From contig JAHFHD010000002.1 of the NCBI GenBank assembly GCA_023247075.1, positions 1-35,629 on the forward strand: a DNA stretch of 35,629 nucleotides. The letters are read 5' to 3'. A program made the translations under genes and the position numbers. Source of the DNA: Candidatus Omnitrophota bacterium (GTDB taxonomy: Bacteria > Omnitrophota > Omnitrophia > Omnitrophales > Danuiimicrobiaceae). The notes under the pieces are model-generated. The model ran no database searches, was not told where the DNA came from, and saw only the letters and a list, made by a program, of their open reading frames with translations. Below, in pieces: positions 8,937-17,562 of this stretch; the stretch's first letter is position 1; the number at the start of each line of letters is the position of its first letter.

Positions 8937-9890
8937 TTCGGGGGTTAAACCTTCCCGAAAAGTTGGGTAGAGAAATTGAAACCCAAGCGATTTAATTTTC
9001 TGATTCGAACATCGCCTGCTTGAAAGCTTTCTCTCTCTGTCATTGCGCGACGACATTCCAAGAGTTGTCGAAGCAATCTCAGAACAGGGATTGCTTCGTC
9101 CCGGCTGCTTCGCAGCCAGTCCTCGCAATGACGGAACGCCGCGTGCGAGCCAGCTGTAAAACTCGGAGCGCAAAACTGGTTCATCATCCACGCCCAAATA
9201 AATTTGCCCTGACTTTCCGCATTCTAGCAAAAAGTACGCGAGCCTGCCAGCATCGGCAACATGAATGTGATTGGTGTAGCCTTGTGCATCAAGTGACACT
9301 AACCCCTTTTCAATTAAATGAAGGGGGTTGCGCCCCGGGCCATAAATCCCGCTCAGACGAAGCACAATGGATGGGAATGGTGATTTGAGCACAAGAGTTT
9401 CAGCTTCGAGTAAAATTTTTGCATTTTCAGAATCGGCTTTAGTCGGAGTTGATTCATCGACCCACGCACCATCAAAATCGCCGTAGACACTTGTACTTGA
9501 AACCCATAAAAATTTCTTGATTGGACGGTTGCCGAGCGCACAAATTAAATTCCGCGTGGCATCTAGGTAAACGCTTCTGTAATCTGACCGATTTTTTCCG
9601 GGAGCCTGACAAGCCACCACATAATCGTAGTCGGACATCAAGTCCGACTTGATTAGTGCTGGCGCAACCAGCGCCGGCACATAATCGAGTGGTGGAAGAG
9701 AATCAAAATTCTTAACTTTGAGCAAATCCAAAAACAGAGGTTTAATGCCTGCGCTTTTTATTTCGTCTTCATTTTCACGGCTTCTTCTGATTCCCCAAAC
9801 CGAGCAACCTTGGCGAGTGGCATAACGACCTAGTTCAAGCCCCAAGTAACCACATCCCGCGATTAAAAGATTCTTTTTCTTCACGAACAA
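8847..9890 (-). CDS. SDR-type NAD-dependent epimerase/dehydratase carrying three repeat-derived segments
   Basis: LLIAGCGYLGLELGRYATRQG, KKFLWVSSTSVYGDFDGAWVDE, RLSGIYGPGR. Repeat-encoded peptides interrupt it; native C-terminus is probably ...FLYPTFREGL. Confidence 0.8.
   Translation of the reverse strand: MFVKKKNLLIAGCGYLGLELGRYATRQGCSVWGIRRSRENEDEIKSAGIKPLFLDLLKVKNFDSLPPLDYVPALVAPALIKSDLMSDYDYVVACQAPGKNRSDYRSVYLDATRNLICALGNRPIKKFLWVSSTSVYGDFDGAWVDESTPTKADSENAKILLEAETLVLKSPFPSIVLRLSGIYGPGRNPLHLIEKGLVSLDAQGYTNHIHVADAGRLAYFLLECGKSGQIYLGVDDEPVLRSEFYSWLARGVPSLRGLAAKQPGRSNPCSEIASTTLGMSSRNDRERKLSSRRCSNQKIKSLGFQFLYPTFREGLTPECHSEGAPQIYSAGRTNLSASILAEESGNR
9039..9132. repeat. class-2 palindromic element (GTCATTGCG...CGCAATGAC) inside the SDR epimerase ORF
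   Basis: GTCATTGCGCGACGACATTCCAAGAGTTGTCGAAGCAATCTC...GGATTGCTTCGTCCCGG...CCTCGCAATGAC. Confidence 0.9.
9618..9687. repeat. class-3 palindromic insert (60-nt period) bounded by CACATAATCG direct repeats, inside the SDR epimerase ORF
   Basis: CACATAATCG at 9618-9627 and 9678-9687; inner GTCGGACaTCAAGTCCGAC and GCTGGCGCaaCCAGCGCC structures; similar sequence at 8755-8805. Confidence 0.8.
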
Positions 9891-10825
9891 ATCTCGTCAG
9901 CGCGAGAAATCGCGTCCTGGATTAATTCAAAAAACATAGCCACAATAGACTCGTGTTCAAGAACGGTTGGAACGCGCGCGTATTTCATGCCAGATTGTTC
10001 TGCTTTTGAGCGAAGCTCGATGTCCAAATCAAATAAAGTTTCCGCATTGTCACACAAAAAACCGATGGGCAGCGTCACGACTTGTGAAATACCCTTGGCG
10101 CGAAGCGTTTTAAGACACTCTTCTGCAGGCGGGCCAAGCCACGGCTCGCTTGGACTTCCACTTCTTGATTGGTAGCCAATGCTCCAAGGAAATGTGCTTC
10201 CAAGCAATTCCATTACTTTTGCGCTGGATGAATGAATTTCTTGGGCGTAAGAACTGGATGAAGCCATCTGAAGTGGAATTGAATGTGCTGTAAATAGAAT
10301 ATGTGTGCTCTGAGGTGTTAAGTCACCAAGTGTGGAAAGGGTTTTCTTGAGTTGGTCTGTGTGTGCTTCAATAAACAAGGGGTGTTCGTGCCAGGATTTT
10401 AAAAAATGGTATTCAAGATTCGTGGCGTCAGATTCTATTCTGGCTTGGTTCAAACTTTCAAGGTAACGCTCGTAACTTGCCTCGGACCTATGAGGTGCAA
10501 GTACAATTCCAATGCCGCGTTTGAGGCCACTTTTCTTAATTGAAAGAAGGGCATCCTTTAAAAATGGGTGCCAATTTCTCATTCCGGTGTAAATCGGAAT
10601 TGTCAAATGCGACAGAGCTGCGTGACGCTTCAAACGTTCCCAGAAATGAAATACCCGTGTATTGTAAGGAGAGCGTCCGCCAATTTCTTCGTAGTGGCGG
10701 CACACTTCCCGAAAGCGGCTTTCCGGAATGTTTCGGCCTGAAGTGACCTGTCTTAAAAAAATGGGGACTTCGTCAGGCGCTCTAGGGCCGCCAAAACCGA
10801 TTAACAGAATGTGGTCTAGATTCAT
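9881..10825 (-). CDS. hemH: ferrochelatase (coproporphyrin or protoporphyrin)
   Basis: LLIGFGGPRAPDEVPIFLRQVTSGRNIPESR, LFTAHSIPLQM, IGYQSRSGSPSEPWLGP, VTLPIGFLCDNAETLFDLD. Confidence 0.92.
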   Translation of the reverse strand: MNLDHILLIGFGGPRAPDEVPIFLRQVTSGRNIPESRFREVCRHYEEIGGRSPYNTRVFHFWERLKRHAALSHLTIPIYTGMRNWHPFLKDALLSIKKSGLKRGIGIVLAPHRSEASYERYLESLNQARIESDATNLEYHFLKSWHEHPLFIEAHTDQLKKTLSTLGDLTPQSTHILFTAHSIPLQMASSSSYAQEIHSSSAKVMELLGSTFPWSIGYQSRSGSPSEPWLGPPAEECLKTLRAKGISQVVTLPIGFLCDNAETLFDLDIELRSKAEQSGMKYARVPTVLEHESIVAMFFELIQDAISRADEICS

Positions 10826-10831
10826 TGTTTG

Positions 10832-12496
10832 TTATTTGTTCGTCATGATTTTGTGGGCGGGTTCAGAACCCGCCCCTATAGATATTTCCTTGAAAATTTT
10901 CTCTGCAACGGCCTCAGCTTGTGCGACGCAATCAGGAATTCCAATTCCCCTGTATGCATTTCCGGCGAGGCAAAGTTGAGGAATTGTTTTCAATTGTTCT
11001 TCAATCGCCATTACTCGCTCCAAATGACCCACGCGGTATTGCGGCATTGAATTTGGAAAGCGCTGAATCAAGCAATGTTCCGGCGATGTTTTAATCCCAA
11101 GCAGCTCACGAAGCTCGGCAAGCACGCTTAAGCGAAGCGACTCATCGTTTGAGCCCAAAATACTTTTTGCGCAAGCGCCGCCGAGAAATACCCGAAACAG
11201 TACAAAATTTTCTGGAGCCCGGTCAGCAAATTTAAAGCTTGAGAAGGTGCATCCGATGATTTTCCTCTTTTCAATTTCAGGTACCACAAAACCAAATCCT
11301 TTTTCCTTCATTTGGGTGAATCGACTTCCGCAGAGTTCATCACTGCGGTATGCAAGATTAACGGTCGCCGCCGATTCGTAAGGAATAGATTCAAGCAAAG
11401 AAGAAAGTGAAGGACTCTGCGCAGAAACAAGCTTTGCAGCTTCATAAGCTGGAAGCGCGAGGCATAGCCAATCACTTGTAATTACTTCCCTCTCTTGTAT
11501 GTCATTCTGAGGCGAAGCCGAAGAATCTAGCGAACTTAGATCCTTCGCGGAGTTTACCCTGAGCGCTAGATCCTTCACTCGCGCTTTTGCGCACTCGCAA
11601 GACGTGTCGTTCAGGATGACACGCGAAGGGCTCAGGATGACATTTTTTGGGGGGGATTTTACTTTCTGTAATTCGATTTTCCACTCGCCCCCCGAAAAAT
11701 GAATTTTTGAAACGCGCGTATTTTTCCTAATGGAATCGGGAGGCAGTTTGCGCTCAAGCGCGCGGACTAATGTTTCCATTCCATTTCGAAAAGATTGAAA
11801 GAGACTGTAACGGGGACCGCTCGCTTCCTTCTGTGCGCCATTTTCAGCATCTTTTTCCAAAAAAGATTTTAAAATACTTCCGTGCTCCTGCTCCATTTTT
11901 TGAAATTTTGGAAGTGTGGCGGCGACACTCAGTTCTTCAGTATTCCCTGCGTAAATTCCGCCAATCATCGGTTGGGCAATGCGGCGAAGTGCCTCGCTTC
12001 CAAATCTGCGCCGCACAAAACTTGCAACACTTTCATCTTCATTGCTTTTTCTTTTTGGGACAAAAGGTTCTAGCGCCATCCGCATTCTGCCTCCAAAACT
12101 CACAAGAGGCATTGAAATTAAAGATGAGGGACGCGTCGGAGCGAGCAAATAAAATCCCTTTGGCACCTGCGTCAGTTTTCCGTGACGAACAATAAAACTT
12201 CTTCTAAATTTTTCCTGAGTTGAGATTAGTTCGTCTTGAATGCCAAGTCTTTGGGCGAGACTCGCGACAAAATTTTTTTCTGTAAGAAAAGAATCTGGCC
12301 CGCCCTCAAAAATAAATCCATTTTGTCTTGTGGATTGAATAACGCCGCCCAAACGGTCGCTTGCTTCAAGAAGAGTGATGGAGAGAGGAAATTTTTGACG
12401 AGCGGAAAGTTCAATCAGTCGGTGGGCGGTAGCAAGTCCCGTAATTCCCCCGCCCACAATGACTACCTGAGTCCCAATGCTACGATTCGTAAACAC
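10832..12496 (-). CDS. hemY: protoporphyrinogen/coproporphyrinogen oxidase (HemY/CgoX type) with in-frame repeat insertion
   Basis: QVVIVGGGITGLATAHRLIE...LEASDRLGGVIQSTRQNGFIFEGGPDSF; PMIGGIYAGNTEELSVAATLPKF; GTG start at 12496-12494. Segment NVILSPSRVILNDTSCECAKARVKDLALRVNSAKDLSSLDSSASPQNDIQ is repeat-encoded. Confidence 0.92.
   Translation of the reverse strand: MFTNRSIGTQVVIVGGGITGLATAHRLIELSARQKFPLSITLLEASDRLGGVIQSTRQNGFIFEGGPDSFLTEKNFVASLAQRLGIQDELISTQEKFRRSFIVRHGKLTQVPKGFYLLAPTRPSSLISMPLVSFGGRMRMALEPFVPKRKSNEDESVASFVRRRFGSEALRRIAQPMIGGIYAGNTEELSVAATLPKFQKMEQEHGSILKSFLEKDAENGAQKEASGPRYSLFQSFRNGMETLVRALERKLPPDSIRKNTRVSKIHFSGGEWKIELQKVKSPPKNVILSPSRVILNDTSCECAKARVKDLALRVNSAKDLSSLDSSASPQNDIQEREVITSDWLCLALPAYEAAKLVSAQSPSLSSLLESIPYESAATVNLAYRSDELCGSRFTQMKEKGFGFVVPEIEKRKIIGCTFSSFKFADRAPENFVLFRVFLGGACAKSILGSNDESLRLSVLAELRELLGIKTSPEHCLIQRFPNSMPQYRVGHLERVMAIEEQLKTIPQLCLAGNAYRGIGIPDCVAQAEAVAEKIFKEISIGAGSEPAHKIMTNK
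10855..10875. repeat. perfect palindrome GGGCGGGTTC-a-GAACCCGCCC in the 3' end of hemY
   Basis: 10-bp arms, 1-nt centre; encodes the C-terminal tail IGAGSEPAHK. Confidence 0.85.
11500..11642. repeat. class-1 palindromic element inserted in frame in hemY
   Basis: TGTCATTCTGAGGCGAAGCCGAAGAATCTAGCG...TTCAGGATGACACGCGAAGGGCTCAGGATGACA. Confidence 0.95.
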
Positions 12497-14646
12497 TAAA
12501 CCCCCTCACCGCCCGCTTGCATCGCTTCCCTCTCCCCCTTAAGGGGGAGAGGGTAGGGTGAGGGGGAGAAGCGACTCATTTGATGAACATATTCGACCAG
12601 CGCAATCACGTGCTCAGGTGGCGTCATTGGAAGGACGCCGTGGCCCAAGTTAAAAATATGCCCCTTTCGTCCCGCAGCTTGGCACAGAATTTTTTTGGCG
12701 TGACTTTTGATTTCATCGAGTCCCGCACACAAAACGGCCGGGTCGAGATTTCCTTGAATTCCAACGTCGTGACCCATTTCATTCCAAGCTTGATCAAGCT
12801 CCACACGAAAATCAACTCCAATCACATCCCCTCCGGCTTCGCGCATTTCTTTTAAAAATGCAGCGGTTCCCGTTCCAAAATGAATGACGGGCGCGGCTTT
12901 TTTAAGCCCCTCGATGACAGATTTCGTGTGCGGCAGAACAAAAGTTTTGTAATCACCCGGACTCAAGCACCCCACCCAACTGTCAAAAATTTGAACTGCG
13001 TCTGCGCCCGCTTCAATCTGAAGCGCGAGAAATTGAGTTAGCCCGCGGCTTAACTTTTGCATCAACGCGTGCCACGCACCTGGGTCGCGGTACATTAATT
13101 GTTTTGTCCGGAGAAAATTTTTAGATCCTCCGCCTTCTAATAAGTAGGAGGCGAGCGTAAAAGGTGCGCCGCTAAAACCAAGAAGCGGAATTTTTGGACT
13201 CAGCGCGCGCCTTGTGAGCCGGATGGCTTCAAACACAAATGCGAGGGATTCCTTGGGATTGATTTCTCTGAGTGCATCAGCGTTGTTTGCGTTTAGGGTG
13301 TCACTAGAAATGACAGGCCCTTCTTCTCCCGAATAATCCAGCTCAAAACCGAGCGACTCGGCGGGAAGAAGTAAATCTGAAAAAATAATGGCTGCGTCTG
13401 CCTTAATTTTTTCCTGAGCGAGCACTGTCACCTCAGCGCAAAGTTCGCTATTTTTGCAAAGCTCAAGGAAAGAAACTTTGTTTCGAATGTCGCGGTACTC
13501 TTTTAAATAGCGGCCAGCTTGCCTCATAATCCAAATGGGCGTCACTTCTGTTTCTTCAAGCCGGCAAGCTTTTAGAAATAACATGTCATTCTGAGGCGAA
13601 GCCGACTTGTCCGCCAGCAATATGGCGGAAGAATCTAGTAAACTTAGATCCTTCGCGGAGTTTACCCTGAGCGCTAGATCCTTCACTTCGTTCAGGATGA
13701 CACGCGAAGGGTTCGGGATGACAACGCCTTTCTTAGCATCTTCGTTTTCTATTTTTTTTCGCACAGAAAAAATTGTGGTTTTAGCTAGTATTAATTCTTT
13801 AGAATGTGCCGCTGTTTCAGAAATCAGAGGTCCCATCTTGGGATGCGTGGGCTCAAAATCAACTGGAAGACCATTTTCCAGAATGGTTTCGCTCGTCGTT
13901 GGACCAACCGAAGAAATCACAATGCGGCCAAGAGCCGCACGAAGCGGCGTCTCAAGCCCTGCTTTTGAAGCAAATTGAATGAGATGGCGCACCTGGGCTG
14001 CATTAGTAAATAAAATAATTGAGATTTCTCCGCTAATTATTTTTTGAATTGCCTGAAGAAGCGGAGCTGTGTCATCTGGAAAAGTCCAGCGGTACACCGG
14101 AATTTGTTCCACTCGCGCACCGCGTTTCTTAAGCGCTGTTAAAAGCAAATCATTGGCAATTCCGTACTCCTGAATGGCTACTGTGCGGCCTTCGAGCGAA
14201 ACACTTCTTTCGCTTAAATCCAGAGCTTCAAGAATTTCGCGCCACGTATTGGGCTCCGGAACATGAATTGAAATTGGAATTTGATATTCCTTAAGCACTC
14301 GCGCGGGTTTTGGGCCGCGCGCAACGATGACCAGCGTGCTTAATTTTTGAATCAGCACTCCGGATGAATCTTGTTTAGAAAGAAAATCAAGCAACATTCG
14401 GGTGCCTACACCCGTCATTAAAATCAGAACATCTATTTTGCCTTCGGAGAGCTTTTTTTGAAAAGCGGATATTGCTGGATTACTTGTGAGTGGGACTTCC
14501 TTGAGTGAAGGCGCCTGAACTACTTTTCCTCCATAACGCTCAATACTTTGAGCCATTACCTCCGCCATCCGGCTCTCAAAACAAACGACGGAGACGCCAT
14601 TAAAATTCGCCCGGGCTTGTGTAGATTCCGCATTTTGGTTTGCCAT
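12496..14646 (-). CDS. hemDE: uroporphyrinogen-III synthase / uroporphyrinogen decarboxylase fusion, joined through a class-1 repeat
   Basis: N-terminal HemD (VSVVCFESRMAEVMAQSIERYGG...FTNAAQVRHLIQFA...ISSVGPTTSETILENG); C-terminal UroD (PIWIMRQAGRYLKEYRDIR...FSDLLLPAESLG...GFSGAPFTLASYLLEGGGSKNF...NLGHGVLPMTPPEHV). Confidence 0.9.
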   Translation of the reverse strand: MANQNAESTQARANFNGVSVVCFESRMAEVMAQSIERYGGKVVQAPSLKEVPLTSNPAISAFQKKLSEGKIDVLILMTGVGTRMLLDFLSKQDSSGVLIQKLSTLVIVARGPKPARVLKEYQIPISIHVPEPNTWREILEALDLSERSVSLEGRTVAIQEYGIANDLLLTALKKRGARVEQIPVYRWTFPDDTAPLLQAIQKIISGEISIILFTNAAQVRHLIQFASKAGLETPLRAALGRIVISSVGPTTSETILENGLPVDFEPTHPKMGPLISETAAHSKELILAKTTIFSVRKKIENEDAKKGVVIPNPSRVILNEVKDLALRVNSAKDLSLLDSSAILLADKSASPQNDMLFLKACRLEETEVTPIWIMRQAGRYLKEYRDIRNKVSFLELCKNSELCAEVTVLAQEKIKADAAIIFSDLLLPAESLGFELDYSGEEGPVISSDTLNANNADALREINPKESLAFVFEAIRLTRRALSPKIPLLGFSGAPFTLASYLLEGGGSKNFLRTKQLMYRDPGAWHALMQKLSRGLTQFLALQIEAGADAVQIFDSWVGCLSPGDYKTFVLPHTKSVIEGLKKAAPVIHFGTGTAAFLKEMREAGGDVIGVDFRVELDQAWNEMGHDVGIQGNLDPAVLCAGLDEIKSHAKKILCQAAGRKGHIFNLGHGVLPMTPPEHVIALVEYVHQMSRFSPSPYPLPLKGEREAMQAGGEGV
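12501..12566. repeat. palindromic element with 26-bp perfect core CCCTCTCCCCCTTAAGGGGGAGAGGG
   Basis: Core 12528-12553; outer arms CCCCCTCACC (12501-12510) / GGTGAGGGGG (12557-12566). Encodes the last residues of the HemE domain. Confidence 0.9.
13584..13723. repeat. class-1 palindromic element at the hemD/hemE junction
   Basis: TGTCATTCTGAGGCGAAGCCGACTTGTCCGCCAGCAATATGGCGGAAGAATCTAG...TTCAGGATGACACGCGAAGGGTTCGGGATGACA. Confidence 0.95.
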
Positions 14647-14763
14647 AAAGTTCTTTATTCTAACACAAGTTAGAAAGCCTGAATATGCACCCCTCTCTCA
14701 AAAAAATGATTGACCAGAGCGCTCAGATGGGGTAAAAACTGCGCGGGCAAAGTAAAAAATAAA

Positions 14764-16155
14764 ATGGCTAAAATTAAAACTCCAATTATTTACGCAAGCA
14801 TCATCATTGCCTCCGCAATTTCTCTGAGTACAATTGGTTTTACGCACGACCAAGTTGTCTCCGCTTGTATTTTTCTCATGATTGTCTGCGGAACGCTTTT
14901 TTATTGGAAGTTCAGGCTAACATTCGCATTCGCCGGAATCGCATCACTCCTCTTTTTTAATCTCCTTGACGTCCCGCATGTTATTGAGCACGCGGGGCTC
15001 GACATTATTCTGTTCCTAGTTGGAATGATGTGTGTCGTCGGCCACCTAGAAGAAAAACGCTTTTTTGAATACCTCATCGCCAAAGTGGTGGACCAAATCG
15101 GCCACCACGCTTATTTGTTAATCGGAGCGCTGATGGCATTTGCCACCCTTTCAGCGGCGCTTGTCGATGAGGTCACCTCCATTCTCTTTATGATGGCAAC
15201 TGTATTTCACCTAACCAAGCGTTACCGAGTAAATCCAATCCCTTTTTTGCTTATGATTGTCTTTGCAACCAATATTGGCTCAAGCGCAACGGCAGTAGGC
15301 AATCCAATTGGTGTGATGATTGCACTCAGAGGCGGTCTCAGTTTTTCTGATTTTCTCCGGTGGGCAACGCCAATTGCGCTTGTCGCGCTCGCCATTTGTA
15401 TTTTGCTCTGTTTTGTGATTTTCAAAAAAGCAATCGATGAACTCGGCAAGCACATGAAGGCGGAAGTCAAGGAAGAACGTGAACTCACTCACGTTCATTT
15501 TAAGAAAAGTGACATTGCCATTTGCTGGATTTATTTTCTCGCAACTGTTGCCTGCCTTGTGTCTCACCACGCGCTTGAAGAATTACTCGGGCTTCAAAAA
15601 AATACGCTTTTGCTTGGCGTAGCACTTGCCGCAGGTTCTGTTGCTGTTCTGTTAAATGCGGAAAATGCTCGTGAATTTTTTACGAAGCGCGTCGATTGGT
15701 GGACGCTCACTTTCTTTATGGCGCTTTTTGCCTCAGTAGGAACGCTTCGCTACACGGGAGTCACTGACCGCATTGCGCACGGAATGATTCAATCCGCGGG
15801 CGGGCAACCAATTGTTCTTTTTTCTGTTTTTAGCGCCGCCATTGGCTTGCTTACCGGCTTTATGGACAATGTGCTTGCCGTTGCCACGTTCATTCCAATC
15901 CTTGAGGACATTCAAAAGGCTGGAGTTTTTATTTTCCCATTCTGGTGGGCGATGCTCTTTAGTGGAACCATGTACGGAAATCTCACCGTCATTGGAAGCA
16001 CTGCCAACATTGTGGCGATGGGAATGCTTGAAAAAGATTACCAAAAAAACATTGGGTTTATGGAGTGGTTAAAGCCCGGCTTTATTGTTTCAACCGTTAC
16101 ACTCGTCGTCTCTCTTGTCCTGCTTTATCTCCAACTCCCCTTGATGCCGCATTAG
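14764..16155 (+). CDS. nhaD: NhaD-type Na+/H+ antiporter (ArsB/NhaD permease superfamily)
   Basis: Polytopic membrane protein; LVDEVTSILFMMATVFHL, NIGSSATAVGNPIGVMIALRGGLSF, GFMDNVLAVATFIPIL, NLTVIGSTANIVAMG. Confidence 0.85.
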   Translation: MAKIKTPIIYASIIIASAISLSTIGFTHDQVVSACIFLMIVCGTLFYWKFRLTFAFAGIASLLFFNLLDVPHVIEHAGLDIILFLVGMMCVVGHLEEKRFFEYLIAKVVDQIGHHAYLLIGALMAFATLSAALVDEVTSILFMMATVFHLTKRYRVNPIPFLLMIVFATNIGSSATAVGNPIGVMIALRGGLSFSDFLRWATPIALVALAICILLCFVIFKKAIDELGKHMKAEVKEERELTHVHFKKSDIAICWIYFLATVACLVSHHALEELLGLQKNTLLLGVALAAGSVAVLLNAENAREFFTKRVDWWTLTFFMALFASVGTLRYTGVTDRIAHGMIQSAGGQPIVLFSVFSAAIGLLTGFMDNVLAVATFIPILEDIQKAGVFIFPFWWAMLFSGTMYGNLTVIGSTANIVAMGMLEKDYQKNIGFMEWLKPGFIVSTVTLVVSLVLLYLQLPLMPH

Positions 16156-16277
16156 CGGCACAAACCTTCTTAACCCAATCTTTCTTTTAGAATTAGTTGC
16201 GATGCCTGGAGGGTATGTCCAAGCGTTTGAAGACAACGAACGCTTATTTCATAAAGCAACCTATTGCTTTTTTCTCT

Positions 16278-17261
16278 TCATAATTTTAGCCGCGCTCGTC
16301 TTTCGGCAAGCAAATCCAAATAGGATTTTTTCATTTCCTCGCTTAGAAAACTTTGGCGAATCAGGCGGTCCCATTCAGGAAATGCGTCTTGCAATTTTCT
16401 AAGACAAGTTTGGATGGCTTTTTCATCCAAACCCAAACGCTCATGACCAAAATAGTTCACCAAATGATTATGAGTCAGTTTGGATTTCTTCCCCATAAGC
16501 GGCACAGCAAGTTCTTCTTTTGATTTTCCTGAAGTCGCAATCGTGCTGTTTAAAAGATCATAAGCCGGAGCAAGTTTAAAAACCTGATTATCCTCTGAAA
16601 AAAGAGAAAAGTTTTTGGCGTGCATGTCTTCATTGCCCGTCAAAAAACAGAAAATGACTCTGAGGAAAAATTTGCGGCATTCGAGTGCGGGAAAAGTGGT
16701 GCGCATTTGAACCACATTGGCAAAGCTCTCCATTGAGGTATTGTATTTAACTTCCCTCGCCAAACCGAGAAGCTGTCCAAAATCTTCCAGATATAATTTT
16801 GCACTTTTTTTGCGGTCAAACCGTTTGATAAAATAAGTACGGGTCCCACCCTTTGCGTAAACTAATCCATGCACAGGCACTTCAATGCCCACCGCTGCTG
16901 CAAGTCGCATGGTCAAGTCTTCATTCTCCGGCACTTCACGATAACCTGCAGGCGCAGGTTTTAAAATATAAGTTCCTCCGCGATCCACAATTTTGAACCG
17001 GCCTGCCGAAACAGCAAGTTTGGCGCTCAGCTTAACCTGCACGCCCTGGATTGACATTTTTCCTGCACGAGCCGCAGCTTCTTCCCGTTGTTCTTCCACA
17101 GTCAGATTGAGTGGTTCAAGTTTTTTGAGCTGAGGAGAAAGAAGTTTCAAACCCTTCGGAGAATAATGCTCACCGGCCGGAATCTCACTGTAAGTAATGG
17201 CGCACAGTGAATTTTGTAGTCCCGTAGACGAAATACTGTGAGAAGTATTTTTATGATTCAC
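16278..17261 (-). CDS. hipT: HipT-like kinase toxin (HipA C-terminal kinase domain)
   Basis: CAITYSEIPAGEHYSPKGLKLLSPQLKKLEPL...GKMSIQGVQVKLSAKL Gly-rich loop region; FIKRFDRK; catalytic GNEDMHAKNFSLF; LAPAYDLLNS. Confidence 0.88.
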   Translation of the reverse strand: MNHKNTSHSISSTGLQNSLCAITYSEIPAGEHYSPKGLKLLSPQLKKLEPLNLTVEEQREEAAARAGKMSIQGVQVKLSAKLAVSAGRFKIVDRGGTYILKPAPAGYREVPENEDLTMRLAAAVGIEVPVHGLVYAKGGTRTYFIKRFDRKKSAKLYLEDFGQLLGLAREVKYNTSMESFANVVQMRTTFPALECRKFFLRVIFCFLTGNEDMHAKNFSLFSEDNQVFKLAPAYDLLNSTIATSGKSKEELAVPLMGKKSKLTHNHLVNYFGHERLGLDEKAIQTCLRKLQDAFPEWDRLIRQSFLSEEMKKSYLDLLAERRARLKL

Positions 17262-17562
17262 GCCACTTCTCCACAGTTACTGCCCCAACAAGATCACGTC
17301 CCACAGCTAAAAGTTGACTAAAATAATTGCGGCGGTCAATTTTAGTTCTTCTTAAAAACGCCTCAAGATTCACGCCTTCTGGAAGCAAGCCATCAAAAAA
17401 AGATGGAAATTCTTTAAATTCAAATCGTTCTTTTTCGCGCGGCATAGTCCGCGAGATTGAAGGGCCTTTGTAATCTTTGTTGTATTCAAAAACATAATGT
17501 TCACTCTCTTCGGTTAAAATACCTGCGGGACGGCTATTGAAAAAAACCTGAGCTTTTCTCAT
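17251..17562 (-). CDS. hipS: HipS-like small subunit (separate HipA N-terminal subdomain)
   Basis: MRKAQVFFNSRPAGILTEESEHYVFEYNKDYKGPSISRTMP...FPSFFDGLLPEGVNLEAFL; 103 aa, stands alone upstream of the kinase ORF. Confidence 0.85.
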   Translation of the reverse strand: MRKAQVFFNSRPAGILTEESEHYVFEYNKDYKGPSISRTMPREKERFEFKEFPSFFDGLLPEGVNLEAFLRRTKIDRRNYFSQLLAVGRDLVGAVTVEKWRES

